The position numbers were made by a program, and so were the translations under genes. Under the pieces are notes generated by a model. The model saw nothing but the letters and a program-made list of their open reading frames with translations, had not been told where the DNA came from and did no database searches. Shown here in pieces: positions 1 through 9,610 of a stretch of DNA of 18,451 bases (position 1 is the stretch's first letter; each line of letters begins with the position of its first letter). Source of the DNA: JAHDDW01 sp964648795 (GTDB lineage Bacteria; Actinomycetota; Acidimicrobiia; Acidimicrobiales; SZUA-35); the NCBI GenBank assembly GCA_964648795.1, contig CAZYMB010000019.1, forward strand, positions 1 through 18,451, given 5' to 3'.

Positions 1-2130
<2,130 letters not shown>

Positions 2131-2423
2131 ATATTTTGGATTAATTAAAGTTCTCTTCAATTTCACTAAACACTCATCTCAGGATCGATAAATCGATTCC
2201 AAGACCAGAGTTGAAGTATCTAATTAAAGATGCTCATACTCGCTATTCAATTCTCAAGAAACACTAACCTTCACAAACTCCAGGAACGAAATCGAATAGT
2301 CACCCGGGTATGAAGCCAGGTAACGGTGATATACGAACATATTGTGCGTGAAGTGCTCAGAGCGGCTTTGGGGGCTAGGCCCTCCATGACAGTTGAACTG
2401 ACATGCCGATGCAGCGATTAGCT
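2131..2423 (-). other. 23S rRNA leader/spacer without 16S or tRNA
   Basis: This is the transcribed region between the proposed 23S promoter and the mature 5' end. It holds no 16S 3' end (no anti-Shine-Dalgarno sequence) and no recognisable tRNA. It does hold the motif TGTTTCTTGAGAA (2251-2263, minus strand), which resembles the boxA/spacer motif before 23S in Actinobacteria. Two hairpins flank it: one with arms around a CTA loop at 2370-2385, upstream of boxA as a boxB-like element would be, and one at about 2182-2199 built on ATCGA and TCGAT. That is the layout of an rRNA antitermination leader. The pairing with the far side of 23S (processing stem) cannot be checked because the 3' flank is absent. 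Confidence 0.7.
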
Positions 2424-2452
2424 ATGATAACCAACGTAGTTATAGATACCAA
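2424..2452 (-). promoter_or_regulatory. Candidate 23S rRNA promoter
   Basis: On the minus strand TTGGTA (2447-2452) and TATCAT (2424-2429) are separated by exactly 17 nt. TATCAT matches TATAAT at five of six positions and TTGGTA matches TTGACA at four of six. Transcription would begin near 2417 and run about 287 nt to the 23S 5' end, passing the boxB-like hairpin and boxA. It is the best sigma70-like element I see between the 23S gene and its divergent neighbour. Inferred from sequence only. Confidence 0.5.
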
Positions 2453-2528
2453 CTCTTTGTGGGGTTATTTATCTAGAAACTTAGGCGGAGGGACAGATGG
2501 CGGAATCAATCAAACAGGCGGAATACAA

Positions 2529-3164
2529 ATGACACTACAACCCCAGACGGTCAAAGATAATCACCAACGTATCTGGACGCACGAGTCAGCCATGATTACG
2601 CTCACAAGAAACTTTACCTGGGATCAACGAACTGAGCTTAACCAGGCAAGCATTTCAAAGTGGGTGGACTTGGAAGTGCCCATGGCAGAACTCACCTCTC
2701 ACCAACAAGACCTAACTATCATGTTTCAAGATGATACTGTTTTCTTTGCGGTGCGTTCAACCAGTGAGAAAACCCTCTCGGATGTGCTCGAGTTTGGAAA
2801 ATCAAAAGGCTTTAGACATTCTGGTCACCCTCTGATGTTTGGCATAGCCAACACGGAACAATATGACGCAGGAATAGCCATCTTCCATATCAAATCTGAA
2901 GTTGAAGCGCTAACGTCAGAAATGATTCCATTTGATTTCTCTGCCCGGGCAGCGATCGTAGTGCTATCAACTAATCAGCTTGCTAACACTATAGAGCGCA
3001 AGGAACAGCTTGACGTTGCCATGGCCTGGCTACCAGGCGATGCCATCGTTTACGACACTGGCTGCGATAAACGCGAAAACCAAATCAACACACTTTCAGT
3101 TCGGGCACCTTGGCAACAAACCCTGACAGCAGCGGATCACGACAGAAGGCCGCCGCATCTGTAG
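2529..3164 (+). CDS. Hypothetical protein, divergent from 23S
   Basis: I do not recognise this 211-residue protein. It has the mixed composition of a soluble cytoplasmic protein, no signal peptide and no membrane segment. It is rich in acidic and beta-forming stretches (for example LTIMFQDDTVFFAVRS and AAIVVLSTNQL) and ends in a basic, Pro/His-rich tail. I chose the ATG at 2529 because it follows AGGCGG at a suitable distance. The frame stays open up to an ATG at 2403, but that extra segment has no ribosome-binding site, is Gly/Asn-rich and unlike the rest, and overlaps the proposed 23S promoter. The gene is transcribed away from the 23S gene, exactly where a 16S gene would normally sit. No family assignment can be supported. 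It is probably a real gene because of its length and composition. Confidence 0.6.
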   Translation: MTLQPQTVKDNHQRIWTHESAMITLTRNFTWDQRTELNQASISKWVDLEVPMAELTSHQQDLTIMFQDDTVFFAVRSTSEKTLSDVLEFGKSKGFRHSGHPLMFGIANTEQYDAGIAIFHIKSEVEALTSEMIPFDFSARAAIVVLSTNQLANTIERKEQLDVAMAWLPGDAIVYDTGCDKRENQINTLSVRAPWQQTLTAADHDRRPPHL

Positions 3165-3285
3165 GGGGACGCTAGCCAGCTCCGCTACTCCACCACCTCA
3201 ATGTGCTGTGCTGGGTCAAATACTGGGGCGAATAATCTGGCTTCTTCGCAAAGTTGGTAAGCCAGGCGCCTACTATTAGCTGGCC
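3165..3285. other. Convergent intergenic region with hairpin
   Basis: The orphan gene (plus) and the glycoside hydrolase gene (minus) converge here. A perfect 7-bp inverted repeat, CTGGCTT (3237-3243) and AAGCCAG (3259-3265) with a 15-nt loop, could form a stem that ends transcription from both sides. There is no clear T-run beside it, so a terminator role is only possible. Confidence 0.35.
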
Positions 3286-4764
3286 CTATAGGAAGTAAGG
3301 GTTTCTAATCAGATCTCGGTAACCGTTAAGTTCGGTATCGCCACCAGTGTCTATTCTCCAGTCACAACCTTCGTGGTCTCGGTCGAAGTATGCAACTGCC
3401 TTAATATCCCAATCTTGAATAGGGTCAATGGCGTTTCTAAACCATTGCGCTTTGCGTCCTGGCTGGTTGGCGTCATGGAAGGTACCTAGCTCCATTATCC
3501 CAAGCGGCTTATTGAATTGTGAAGCCCACTCGTACCAGCCCTGACCTTGTGTTTGCAGTTGGCTCCAACGATTGCTCACTTGACTCGCCGTCAAAGAACA
3601 GTTACCGGCAACGTTGTAAAGATCAGATGAGATCCAGTCAACGTACTGGTTACCTGGGAACATGTCTTCAATTATCTGACGACGTTCAGCATTACCATGC
3701 GGGCCCCACTGCCACCCCATAACAATGAAGTTCCAGCTAACGTTATTAACCCCAATTGCTTCGAAGCGTCCATGAATATGGCGCCACATGTTGACATAGT
3801 CTTGCGACACCTGGCCAAGTCCACAATCGGGTTCTGAATTTAGACATGCTTCTTCGTCTGGCTCATGGTGGAACGTTAACAGAATAGGTATTTGTGAATC
3901 CTTAATCTGGTTGGCCAACTTGTCGATGATAGCGTCTGACTGCCCAGCGGTTACAGACTTCCAGTCACCCACCTTGTAAGAGACAGCCGGCACACGCCCC
4001 TCGTTATGCGCTTTGATAACATTGTCGATGTTGATACGGTCAAGTGTCCAATGTTGGTTGCCATAGAAAATACGCTCCAAGGTGAACTGTTGACCAAGCA
4101 ACGCTTCACGGCTGGCAACTGTGATTCCATTGGTAAAGTCGCCAGAGTTCATCCCGAAGTATGCGCCGTTAACGGGAATCGGAACGGCATTTCCAGCCAC
4201 AGGTGGAAGCGTGACTTCTGGGACTACAGCAGGAGGCGCCGTCGTCGAAGTTGTCTGGCTGGAACCAGTTGTGGTTTGTGGAGAACTAGAGTCAGGCACA
4301 CTCGTTCCAGCAGACAATGTTGCAGAGCTATCGGCCCCGGAACTATTGTCGGTGACGCCGTTAGTCGAAGTAGTGGTCGCCACTATGACCACGGAATCAA
4401 CATTTGAAGATGTTTGACTCTCCGTGCCACTAGGTGAGGCTGCCACTGCGCCTGCGTTGCCAGATAGAGCGGCAATTGGGTTGGAAGTAAGCTCAGCCAA
4501 AATATTCGACGCCGGCGCACCAGGGGTAGTGCTGCTTTCTGCTGAGACGGCTTCTCCCTCTGCGATAGAGAACGGCAACAGATCAGGAGCTTGAGCATTG
4601 CCTATCTCACTCTCATTGGCACTGTCCCCCGCAGAAATAGCGACAGTATCCGAATCGCCGAATAAGCTACCCGAGAAAACTCCAAATAGCCCAAGCACTA
4701 CGAGGGCAGAGATGAAAAGATCGATCCTGGGAAGTTGGCGAGACTGCTTGTCTAGTTTTGACAT
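3286..4764 (-). CDS. Membrane-anchored GH26-like glycoside hydrolase
   Basis: The C-terminal domain (about residues 200-492) looks like a family 26-type (beta-mannanase-like) TIM-barrel hydrolase. The segment TFHHEPDEE carries the likely acid/base Glu301, and IMELGTF carries the likely nucleophile Glu425. Aromatic residues around them (GWQWGPHG, WISSDLY) fit a sugar cleft. Residues 1-13 are basic, 14-35 form one hydrophobic segment (signal anchor), and about 36-195 are a Ser/Thr/Ala-rich low-complexity linker, so the enzyme probably sits outside the cell on a stalk. I chose the ATG at 4764 because it follows GGGGGCGG and leads straight into the membrane segment. A TTG at 4827 would add 21 residues but has no ribosome-binding site. 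Substrate is not readable: beta-mannan or another beta-glycan is possible. Stop is TAG; sodX lies 102 bp upstream in the same direction. Confidence 0.75.
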   Translation of the reverse strand: MSKLDKQSRQLPRIDLFISALVVLGLFGVFSGSLFGDSDTVAISAGDSANESEIGNAQAPDLLPFSIAEGEAVSAESSTTPGAPASNILAELTSNPIAALSGNAGAVAASPSGTESQTSSNVDSVVIVATTTSTNGVTDNSSGADSSATLSAGTSVPDSSSPQTTTGSSQTTSTTAPPAVVPEVTLPPVAGNAVPIPVNGAYFGMNSGDFTNGITVASREALLGQQFTLERIFYGNQHWTLDRINIDNVIKAHNEGRVPAVSYKVGDWKSVTAGQSDAIIDKLANQIKDSQIPILLTFHHEPDEEACLNSEPDCGLGQVSQDYVNMWRHIHGRFEAIGVNNVSWNFIVMGWQWGPHGNAERRQIIEDMFPGNQYVDWISSDLYNVAGNCSLTASQVSNRWSQLQTQGQGWYEWASQFNKPLGIMELGTFHDANQPGRKAQWFRNAIDPIQDWDIKAVAYFDRDHEGCDWRIDTGGDTELNGYRDLIRNPYFL

Positions 4765-4866
4765 ACGGTAACCGCCCCCACATATACCTTCGGCAAAAAC
4801 GGTCAAAAACTTGTCTTCTTTAGTCAAATTGAACTAGATAACCGGTGTAGAACCGTTAACTAATAG

Positions 4867-5214
4867 TCAAACAGACTGACCCAGGCGATTTAGAACCAGC
4901 GTCACTTCCCCATCGATTGCCGGCAAATACCCCCACGAGTGACTATCTGTACCTTCAGAGTTATCGCTTTCTAAAAAGAACCCTTGCGAAGACGCATCCT
5001 TAAGCCGTTTCACTACACGCAGACCTTCGACTTCTGGATGCTGTGCCAAAACGACCGAACCCTCAGACGCAGTTGAGGATTTCCTGACTAACACAAAATC
5101 GCTATCAAGAAGCGTGGGCTCCATAGAGTCGTTAACTATTTTGAATCGTAGGCGCCTACGAAAAAACCAAGCTGTTAGTTCTCTAGCAACAAAGAAGATG
5201 CGACTAGCTTGCAA
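4867..5214 (-). CDS. sodX: Nickel superoxide dismutase maturation protease SodX
   Basis: A 115-residue protein of the S26 signal-peptidase family, linked to SodN. It carries the catalytic serine in NDSMEPTL (Ser30), the general-base lysine in RVVKRL (Lys69), and the late conserved block ESDNSEGTDSHSWG (family pattern GDN-S-DSR-WG). It is short, as SodX proteases are, and lacks an obvious membrane anchor, although residues 5-18 are hydrophobic and could associate with the membrane. It removes the SodN propeptide so that the His ligand becomes the N-terminus. The start is TTG at 5214, overlapping the end of sodN by 11 nt; no ATG or GTG is available before the Ser motif. This implies translational coupling and lower output than sodN. 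Confidence 0.9.
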   Translation of the reverse strand: MQASRIFFVARELTAWFFRRRLRFKIVNDSMEPTLLDSDFVLVRKSSTASEGSVVLAQHPEVEGLRVVKRLKDASSQGFFLESDNSEGTDSHSWGYLPAIDGEVTLVLNRLGQSV

Positions 5215-5662
5215 GGACCCAAGGGACTTGCTTGCCTTTGCTTTCCCAGAACATGTTGTGAATGCTTTCGATTTGAGCCAAGAACTCTTCCGCTATCGAA
5301 ACGTCAACATGGGTTTTACAGCTAGAGGCCTGCTTCGCTGCATTCCAGAATGTTGTGTGCAACTCTGGATAAGCCTCGAGGTGAGTTGGCTTGAAATAGT
5401 CAGTCCAAAGAATAAGTAGTTCGCGCTTAGCAAGCTCGGCTTGTTCTTCCTTGATGGCAACATAACGAGCGTAAGTATTGTGTGCTCCGTCAGCAGACAT
5501 ATCTAAATCGGTTAGCTTTTTGGTCATAGACAACACAGCTTCAGCTGCTACCCGAGCACTAGCTGGATCGTATACTCCACATGGGCCATCACAGTGAGCG
5601 CTAGCTATTGGTGCTGGACTTACCGAATCTAGGGCTTTAAGAAACTTGGTTGCAAAGGACAT
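5204..5662 (-). CDS. sodN: Nickel superoxide dismutase, precursor
   Basis: A nickel-dependent superoxide dismutase (superoxide to hydrogen peroxide and oxygen). The nickel-hook motif HCDGPCGVY begins at residue 23. After removal of a 22-residue propeptide ending in IASA, His becomes residue 1, with Cys2 and Cys6 as thiolate ligands and Tyr9 at the active site. The rest is a four-helix-type chain, probably a cytoplasmic hexamer as in the family. I chose the ATG at 5662 because GGAG lies 6 nt upstream; an ATG at 5674 would add four residues but has no good ribosome-binding site. It is followed by the overlapping sodX, the standard two-gene arrangement. A TAGAAT -10-like box on the minus strand (5734-5739) could drive it. 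Confidence 0.95.
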   Translation of the reverse strand: MSFATKFLKALDSVSPAPIASAHCDGPCGVYDPASARVAAEAVLSMTKKLTDLDMSADGAHNTYARYVAIKEEQAELAKRELLILWTDYFKPTHLEAYPELHTTFWNAAKQASSCKTHVDVSIAEEFLAQIESIHNMFWESKGKQVPWVLAS

Positions 5663-5733
5663 TTGAGACTCCATAGAGTTGACTACCCCGCCATGCTAGC
5701 GCTGCTGGCCCAAAGGTGCGATCAACTGCCCCA

Positions 5734-5739
5734 ATTCTA
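5734..5739 (-). promoter_or_regulatory. Possible sodN -10 box
   Basis: TAGAAT on the minus strand lies about 70 nt before the sodN start in the divergent sodN-ilvA interval. No convincing -35 is seen 17-18 nt upstream. I did not find a clear Nur-type (nickel regulator) inverted repeat. Confidence 0.25.
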
Positions 5740-5788
5740 TGACCTAAGCGATAGGCCAGACATAGCCGCTATGAGAACAGCCTGGGGC

Positions 5789-5794
5789 TAGCAT
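5789..5794 (+). promoter_or_regulatory. ilvA -10 box, leaderless type
   Basis: TAGCAT fits the actinobacterial -10 pattern TAnnnT and ends 6 nt before the GTG of ilvA. Transcription would start at or next to the start codon. There is no Shine-Dalgarno before this GTG, which fits a leaderless mRNA. Confidence 0.5.
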
Positions 5795-5800
5795 TACTGC

Positions 5801-7336
5801 GTGCCCAAACAACTGAGCCTTAAAGAGTACGCCCAAGCCTCCCGAGAAGCAGATGTCTATCAAGCCGCCATACGAACGCCATTAGTAGAGGCACCTCGAC
5901 TGTCTGCGAAGCTAGAAACACAAATTCTGCTGAAACGAGAAGACACCCAACCGGTATTCTCCTTTAAGGTTCGTGGCGCTGCGAATGCAATCTTCTCAGC
6001 TAGCATCGACGCGATAGCCAAAGGCGTTATATGTTCTTCAGCCGGCAACCACGCGCAAGGCGTCGCACTAGCTGCGGCGAACCGTGGCGTGCCAGCCCAT
6101 ATCGTCATGCCTAAGACTGCGGCACAAATCAAGATAGACGCAGTGGAAGAACTCGGCGGAACTGTCACATTGGCTGGGCAGACCTTCGACGAATGTCAAG
6201 CCCATGCTGCACAATTGGCCAAAGAAAAGGGAATGCTATTTATTCACCCATTTGATGACCCACTCGTTATTGCGGGGCAAGGAACAATAGGTGTTGAGAT
6301 AATCGAAGAAAACCCAGATGTGGGGGCTGTCTATATCCCAATCGGTGGTGGCGGGCTAGCTGCCGGAATTGCTTCCTATATAAGGTCAACTAAGCCTGGG
6401 GTAAAGTTAGTCGGAGTCGAACCAGAAGACACCGCTTCTATGACCGCTGCTTTCGACAACGGCACCCCAGTGACACTAGATCAAATCGGCATCTTTGCTG
6501 ACGGCGTTGCGGTGAGCCGAGTAGGCGACGAAACCTATCGACTCTGCCAAGAAGCACTCGATGAAATTATCACAGTCAACACTGACGAGATTTGTGCAGC
6601 CATACAACTAATATATGAAGACACACGAACCGTCGTCGAACCAGCAGGAGCTATTGCGGTAGCTGGGATCGCCAAACAAAAAAGCCAGGACAAACTCAGT
6701 GGAGGGCCAATCGCAGCCATAGTGTGTGGCGCCAATATGAACTTTGACCGACTTCGCCACGTGACTGAACGTTCTGCAATCGGCCAGGGAACCGAAGCCC
6801 TGTTCTCGGTAACGATTCCAGAGCGCAAGGGAAGCTTCCTTAACCTCATCAACTACCTAGTTGACTACAACGTCACCGAGTTCAACTACCGCATGAGTGA
6901 GCGAGACAATGCAAACGTATTCCTTGGAGTCGACCTAAACCGCAACGGTGAGGTTAGCTCATCTGCCGAGATCGGCGCTCACCTTGATTCGGCTGGATTC
7001 GACAACCAAGATTTGACCAACTCCGAAGTTGCTAAGCTGCACATACGCCACCTCGCAGCAGGTTCAGGCTCAGCTGAGGATGAAAGACTGTTTCGCTTCA
7101 TGTTCCCAGAACGCAAAGGAGCTCTACGCAACTTTCTAAGCGCTATCGGGACCGAATGGAATATCTCGCTTTTTCACTACCGTAACCACGGCTCCGATTA
7201 CGGACGCGTTCTCTGCGGTATTCAAGTTCCACCTGAAAGTGCCAGCGAGTTAATGTCACATCTAAATGACTTGGGTTACAGCTACACAGATGAAACAGAT
7301 GACCCAACTTACAAGCTATTTCTAAGCAACAGTTAA
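5801..7336 (+). CDS. ilvA: Threonine ammonia-lyase (threonine dehydratase)
   Basis: A PLP enzyme that deaminates threonine to 2-oxobutanoate, the first step of isoleucine synthesis. The PLP lysine is Lys56 in FSFKVRGAAN. SSAGNHAQG (79-87) contacts the substrate carboxylate, and the glycine loop GGGG (182-185) binds the cofactor phosphate. The C-terminal part has two ACT-like regulatory repeats, starting near residues 334 (VTIPERKGSFLNLI) and 430 (FMFPERKGALRNFL). This is the long biosynthetic form: 511 residues, close to E. coli IlvA (514), and likely feedback-controlled by isoleucine, as known for the family. The start is GTG at 5801 with a TAGCAT box 6 nt upstream. It diverges from sodN and converges with the next gene, with only 4 bp between stop codons. 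Confidence 0.95.
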   Translation: MPKQLSLKEYAQASREADVYQAAIRTPLVEAPRLSAKLETQILLKREDTQPVFSFKVRGAANAIFSASIDAIAKGVICSSAGNHAQGVALAAANRGVPAHIVMPKTAAQIKIDAVEELGGTVTLAGQTFDECQAHAAQLAKEKGMLFIHPFDDPLVIAGQGTIGVEIIEENPDVGAVYIPIGGGGLAAGIASYIRSTKPGVKLVGVEPEDTASMTAAFDNGTPVTLDQIGIFADGVAVSRVGDETYRLCQEALDEIITVNTDEICAAIQLIYEDTRTVVEPAGAIAVAGIAKQKSQDKLSGGPIAAIVCGANMNFDRLRHVTERSAIGQGTEALFSVTIPERKGSFLNLINYLVDYNVTEFNYRMSERDNANVFLGVDLNRNGEVSSSAEIGAHLDSAGFDNQDLTNSEVAKLHIRHLAAGSGSAEDERLFRFMFPERKGALRNFLSAIGTEWNISLFHYRNHGSDYGRVLCGIQVPPESASELMSHLNDLGYSYTDETDDPTYKLFLSNS

Positions 7337-7340
7337 ACCG

Positions 7341-8339
7341 CTACGGACAAGGTGGCAGACGAAGGTCTACAACAACTGCTTTGTGATCTGAACCAGTGAT
7401 GTCCACGAGCTCGTGATTTAAAACTTCGACCCTGTCATCAACCAAGGCATGGTCTATACGTAGACCACCAAGCCAGCCTGGAAAGAACTTTGACGACCAG
7501 GATTTGCCGTAGCCAGTGCCCACGCTTGCATCAGTAAGATCAAGGTCACCGGCAAGCTCAGTGACTATTGGATTAGTGGGTGTAGCGTTAAAGTCGCCAA
7601 CGATGGTCACATTACAACCATCAGTATCGGCAATGACGTCTGCAAGTTCACGAAGTTGCGAGTTCCGATCACGAGTCCACGCTCCTGGGGCCGGGAACAA
7701 GCCGTGCACAGACGAAATCACCAACTCAGTATCTTCGACTTGAGTAGTGCCGACGAAGGTTGGCAGTTCAGCACCACCAAGATCGAAGAATTCACCGTCG
7801 GTGTCTAAACGTGAGAACACGCAAAGCCCTTGAGTATCATCGCGTGCAACACATGACCGAAAATCATATTCTTCGTCGACTGCAGCCAACTCATCTTCCC
7901 AAAGCGGGGTAACTTCGTGGAAGCCAATTATGTCGGCATCCAAGTCTTCAATTTCATTAATAACTTCACCGAACTCATCGTTCACATACAACACGTTGGC
8001 TGCAACCACCCTTACCACGGGTCCTTCTGTCACTTCGCCAGGATGTGACCCAAAGAAGAAAGGAATAAGCGGCAGCAGCAGAACAATCGAAGCTACAGCT
8101 AGAAACGCCGCCGTAGCGTAATGCCTGCGTGCCAATAGGTAAACGAAGACAGGTACCGCCAGAACAAAGACATGGGCGTGAAGGTTAGAGAGGAAGTCCG
8201 AGAACCAGTTAGTCGAAGCAAGCGTAGACAGGATTACAAATAGTCCAACAGCGAATGCAGCGACATTTGCCCAGCGGTCCAGCTTCTCGCCAGCTTGAAC
8301 AATACGATCCTGGTATTTGTCTAGAACTGGGCGCTCCAC
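7341..8339 (-). CDS. Membrane-anchored endonuclease/exonuclease/phosphatase family protein
   Basis: Residues about 25-42, 54-71 and 76-97 form three hydrophobic segments. They are followed by a complete endonuclease/exonuclease/phosphatase (DNase I-like) domain. The motifs are in order: Asn115 in AANVLY, Glu142 in GFHEV, His212 in SSVHG, Asp249 and Asn251 in VGDFNATP, Asp296-His297 in RIDHAL, and Asp318-His319 in GSDHKAV. All metal and catalytic residues are therefore present. The membrane topology most likely places the domain outside the cell. Relatives hydrolyse nucleic acids, inositol phosphates or phospholipids, so the substrate cannot be named. Start is GTG at 8339, with TAAGGT 7 nt upstream and no convincing Shine-Dalgarno. 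It diverges from upp. Confidence 0.88.
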   Translation of the reverse strand: MERPVLDKYQDRIVQAGEKLDRWANVAAFAVGLFVILSTLASTNWFSDFLSNLHAHVFVLAVPVFVYLLARRHYATAAFLAVASIVLLLPLIPFFFGSHPGEVTEGPVVRVVAANVLYVNDEFGEVINEIEDLDADIIGFHEVTPLWEDELAAVDEEYDFRSCVARDDTQGLCVFSRLDTDGEFFDLGGAELPTFVGTTQVEDTELVISSVHGLFPAPGAWTRDRNSQLRELADVIADTDGCNVTIVGDFNATPTNPIVTELAGDLDLTDASVGTGYGKSWSSKFFPGWLGGLRIDHALVDDRVEVLNHELVDITGSDHKAVVVDLRLPPCP

Positions 8340-8346
8340 AGCGACT

Positions 8347-8352
8347 ACCTTA
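8347..8352 (-). promoter_or_regulatory. -10 box of the phosphatase-family gene
   Basis: TAAGGT on the minus strand ends 7 nt before the GTG start at 8339 and fits TAnnnT. The spacing implies an mRNA beginning at the start codon. Confidence 0.5.
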
Positions 8353-8457
8353 GCAAGAGACCGAGTCCACGTCCTTAGTTGCCGGCATTCGGACGCTGGG
8401 TTACCCCGTGAATTGAAACCATTGGATTTTTTGAGAACAGATTTAGCTGACCAAGCC

Positions 8458-8463
8458 TAGACT
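8458..8463 (+). promoter_or_regulatory. upp -10 box
   Basis: TAGACT fits TAnnnT and ends 9 nt before the upp ATG. The leader would be at most a few bases and no Shine-Dalgarno is present. No clear -35 is seen at 17 nt. Confidence 0.45.
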
Positions 8464-8472
8464 CTTCAAGTA

Positions 8473-9105
8473 ATGAAGCCTCTTGTAAACCAACTCACCA
8501 ACCCGCTTGCCCAAACATTGGTAGCAAAACTTCGAGATCAAACCACGCCGCCAAACGAATTTCGTCAGACCGCCCAACAACTAACCGAGTTTGTCATCTA
8601 TGAAGCCTCCAGTAATCTCCCAACAACGACTGTTGTAGTCACCACCCCTATAACAGAAACAAGCGAAACCGTTCTTCAAGAGCAAAGCCCCGCGATTGTG
8701 GGCATATGGCGAGCAGGACAAATTATGGTCGACGCTTCTCTAAACGTCTACCCGAAAGCCTCGGTTGGCTACCTGGGCATGTATCGCGACGAAGAAACGC
8801 ATGAACCTGAGTTCTACTACGAAAAACTACCCGAACTTACAGATCGCAGAGTGTTCCTGGTGGACCCCATGCTGGCAACAGGCGGAAGCCTCCTGACAGC
8901 AATCGACAAACTCAACGATGCAGGCGCCAACCCGGACGATATTACTGTGGCTTGCTTACTTGCCTCAACCGATGGCATCAGCAATATCCACGCTAAGTAC
9001 AAAAATGTCGAAATATATGCTGGCGCTATCGATTCGGAACTCAATGATAAAGCCTACATCGTGCCCGGTCTCGGCGATGCCGGCGACAGACTCTACAACA
9101 CCTAG
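8473..9105 (+). CDS. upp: Uracil phosphoribosyltransferase
   Basis: Joins uracil to PRPP, giving UMP and pyrophosphate (pyrimidine salvage, cytoplasm). It has 210 residues, the normal length. The PRPP-binding loop is VDPMLATGGS (130-139). The uracil-recognition segment near the C-terminus, YIVPGLGDAGDRLYNT (195-210), matches the family signature closely. GIWRAGQIM near residues 76-84 is the conserved segment before the flexible loop. The gene stands alone, divergent from the phosphatase-family gene and convergent with the YbjQ pair. Its TAGACT box lies 9 nt from the ATG, so the transcript is nearly leaderless. Confidence 0.97.
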   Translation: MKPLVNQLTNPLAQTLVAKLRDQTTPPNEFRQTAQQLTEFVIYEASSNLPTTTVVVTTPITETSETVLQEQSPAIVGIWRAGQIMVDASLNVYPKASVGYLGMYRDEETHEPEFYYEKLPELTDRRVFLVDPMLATGGSLLTAIDKLNDAGANPDDITVACLLASTDGISNIHAKYKNVEIYAGAIDSELNDKAYIVPGLGDAGDRLYNT

Positions 9106-9151
9106 AGTGAGAGCAAGTTCAGCTAACCAGTCTGTTTTTCAACCAAGTTAT

Positions 9152-9610
9152 CTAGCGAACCATTGTTCCGTAGCAAAACAGTTCACTGATTGGCTGTCTA
9201 GAATTACCTAGTTCCGAGGTTTCAAAACGAACGTTTATGATGCCGCTTGCCCCGTTCGCAATGGCTGTTTCAATCATGCGCATTTGTGCTTCTCGGCGGG
9301 CTCGGGTAAGCACCTTCTGATATCCCTTAACTTCGCCACCCAAAAGTGTCTTGAAGCTAGCGAAAAACTGTCGTATGTATCCTGTGCCCATTACAACGCT
9401 TCCACTAACTAGTTGGCCAGCTGAAGCATTCATTCCAGGCGGCGTCGATTTAAGGTCCCAAACCAAGAAGTTTGACACCTGCGCTTCACGTTTTACTAGC
9501 TCTGCGTCATGTCGGCGCTCTACGAGAAGACCAATTCCACCAAGAACCAAACCGACGAAGACGAAGAAAAGAGGGAACGCAAAGCTAAAGAGTAACTCCA
9601 AGATCACCAT
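9152..9610 (-). CDS. Membrane-anchored YbjQ/UPF0145 family protein
   Basis: A 152-residue protein with one hydrophobic segment (residues about 3-28), a short charged stretch (VERRHDAELVKREAQ), and a YbjQ/UPF0145 (Pfam YbjQ_1) domain from about residue 48. That domain keeps the pattern GY-KVLTRARREAQMRMIETA and GASGIINVRFETSE, and ends in ELFCYGTMV. Family members form small ring-like oligomers; no biochemical function is firmly known and the name heavy-metal-binding domain is tentative. Its start overlaps the stop of the upstream paralogue by 1 nt (TGATG), so the two are translationally coupled. The single N-terminal anchor would tether the domain to the membrane. Confidence 0.85.
   Translation of the reverse strand: MVILELLFSFAFPLFFVFVGLVLGGIGLLVERRHDAELVKREAQVSNFLVWDLKSTPPGMNASAGQLVSGSVVMGTGYIRQFFASFKTLLGGEVKGYQKVLTRARREAQMRMIETAIANGASGIINVRFETSELGNSRQPISELFCYGTMVR

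Noticed and set aside
2131..2400. tRNA gene in the 23S leader
   Set aside because: Some T-arm-like words occur (around 2285-2310, minus strand), but no cloverleaf or acceptor stem can be drawn.
2403..2528. N-terminal extension of the orphan gene to an ATG at 2403
   Set aside because: No ribosome-binding site, composition unlike the rest, and overlap with the proposed 23S promoter; the ATG at 2529 has AGGCGG upstream.
4006..4417. Open frames opposite the glycoside hydrolase linker
   Set aside because: They are antisense shadows of the low-complexity Ser/Thr-rich linker, with no start signals.
4765..4827. Longer start (TTG) for the glycoside hydrolase
   Set aside because: No ribosome-binding site; the ATG at 4764 has a purine-rich site and leads directly into the signal anchor.
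5694..5792. Two GCTAGC sites in the sodN-ilvA interval as a paired operator
   Set aside because: A 6-bp self-complementary word twice in about 100 bp is weak, and the spacing matches no known arrangement.
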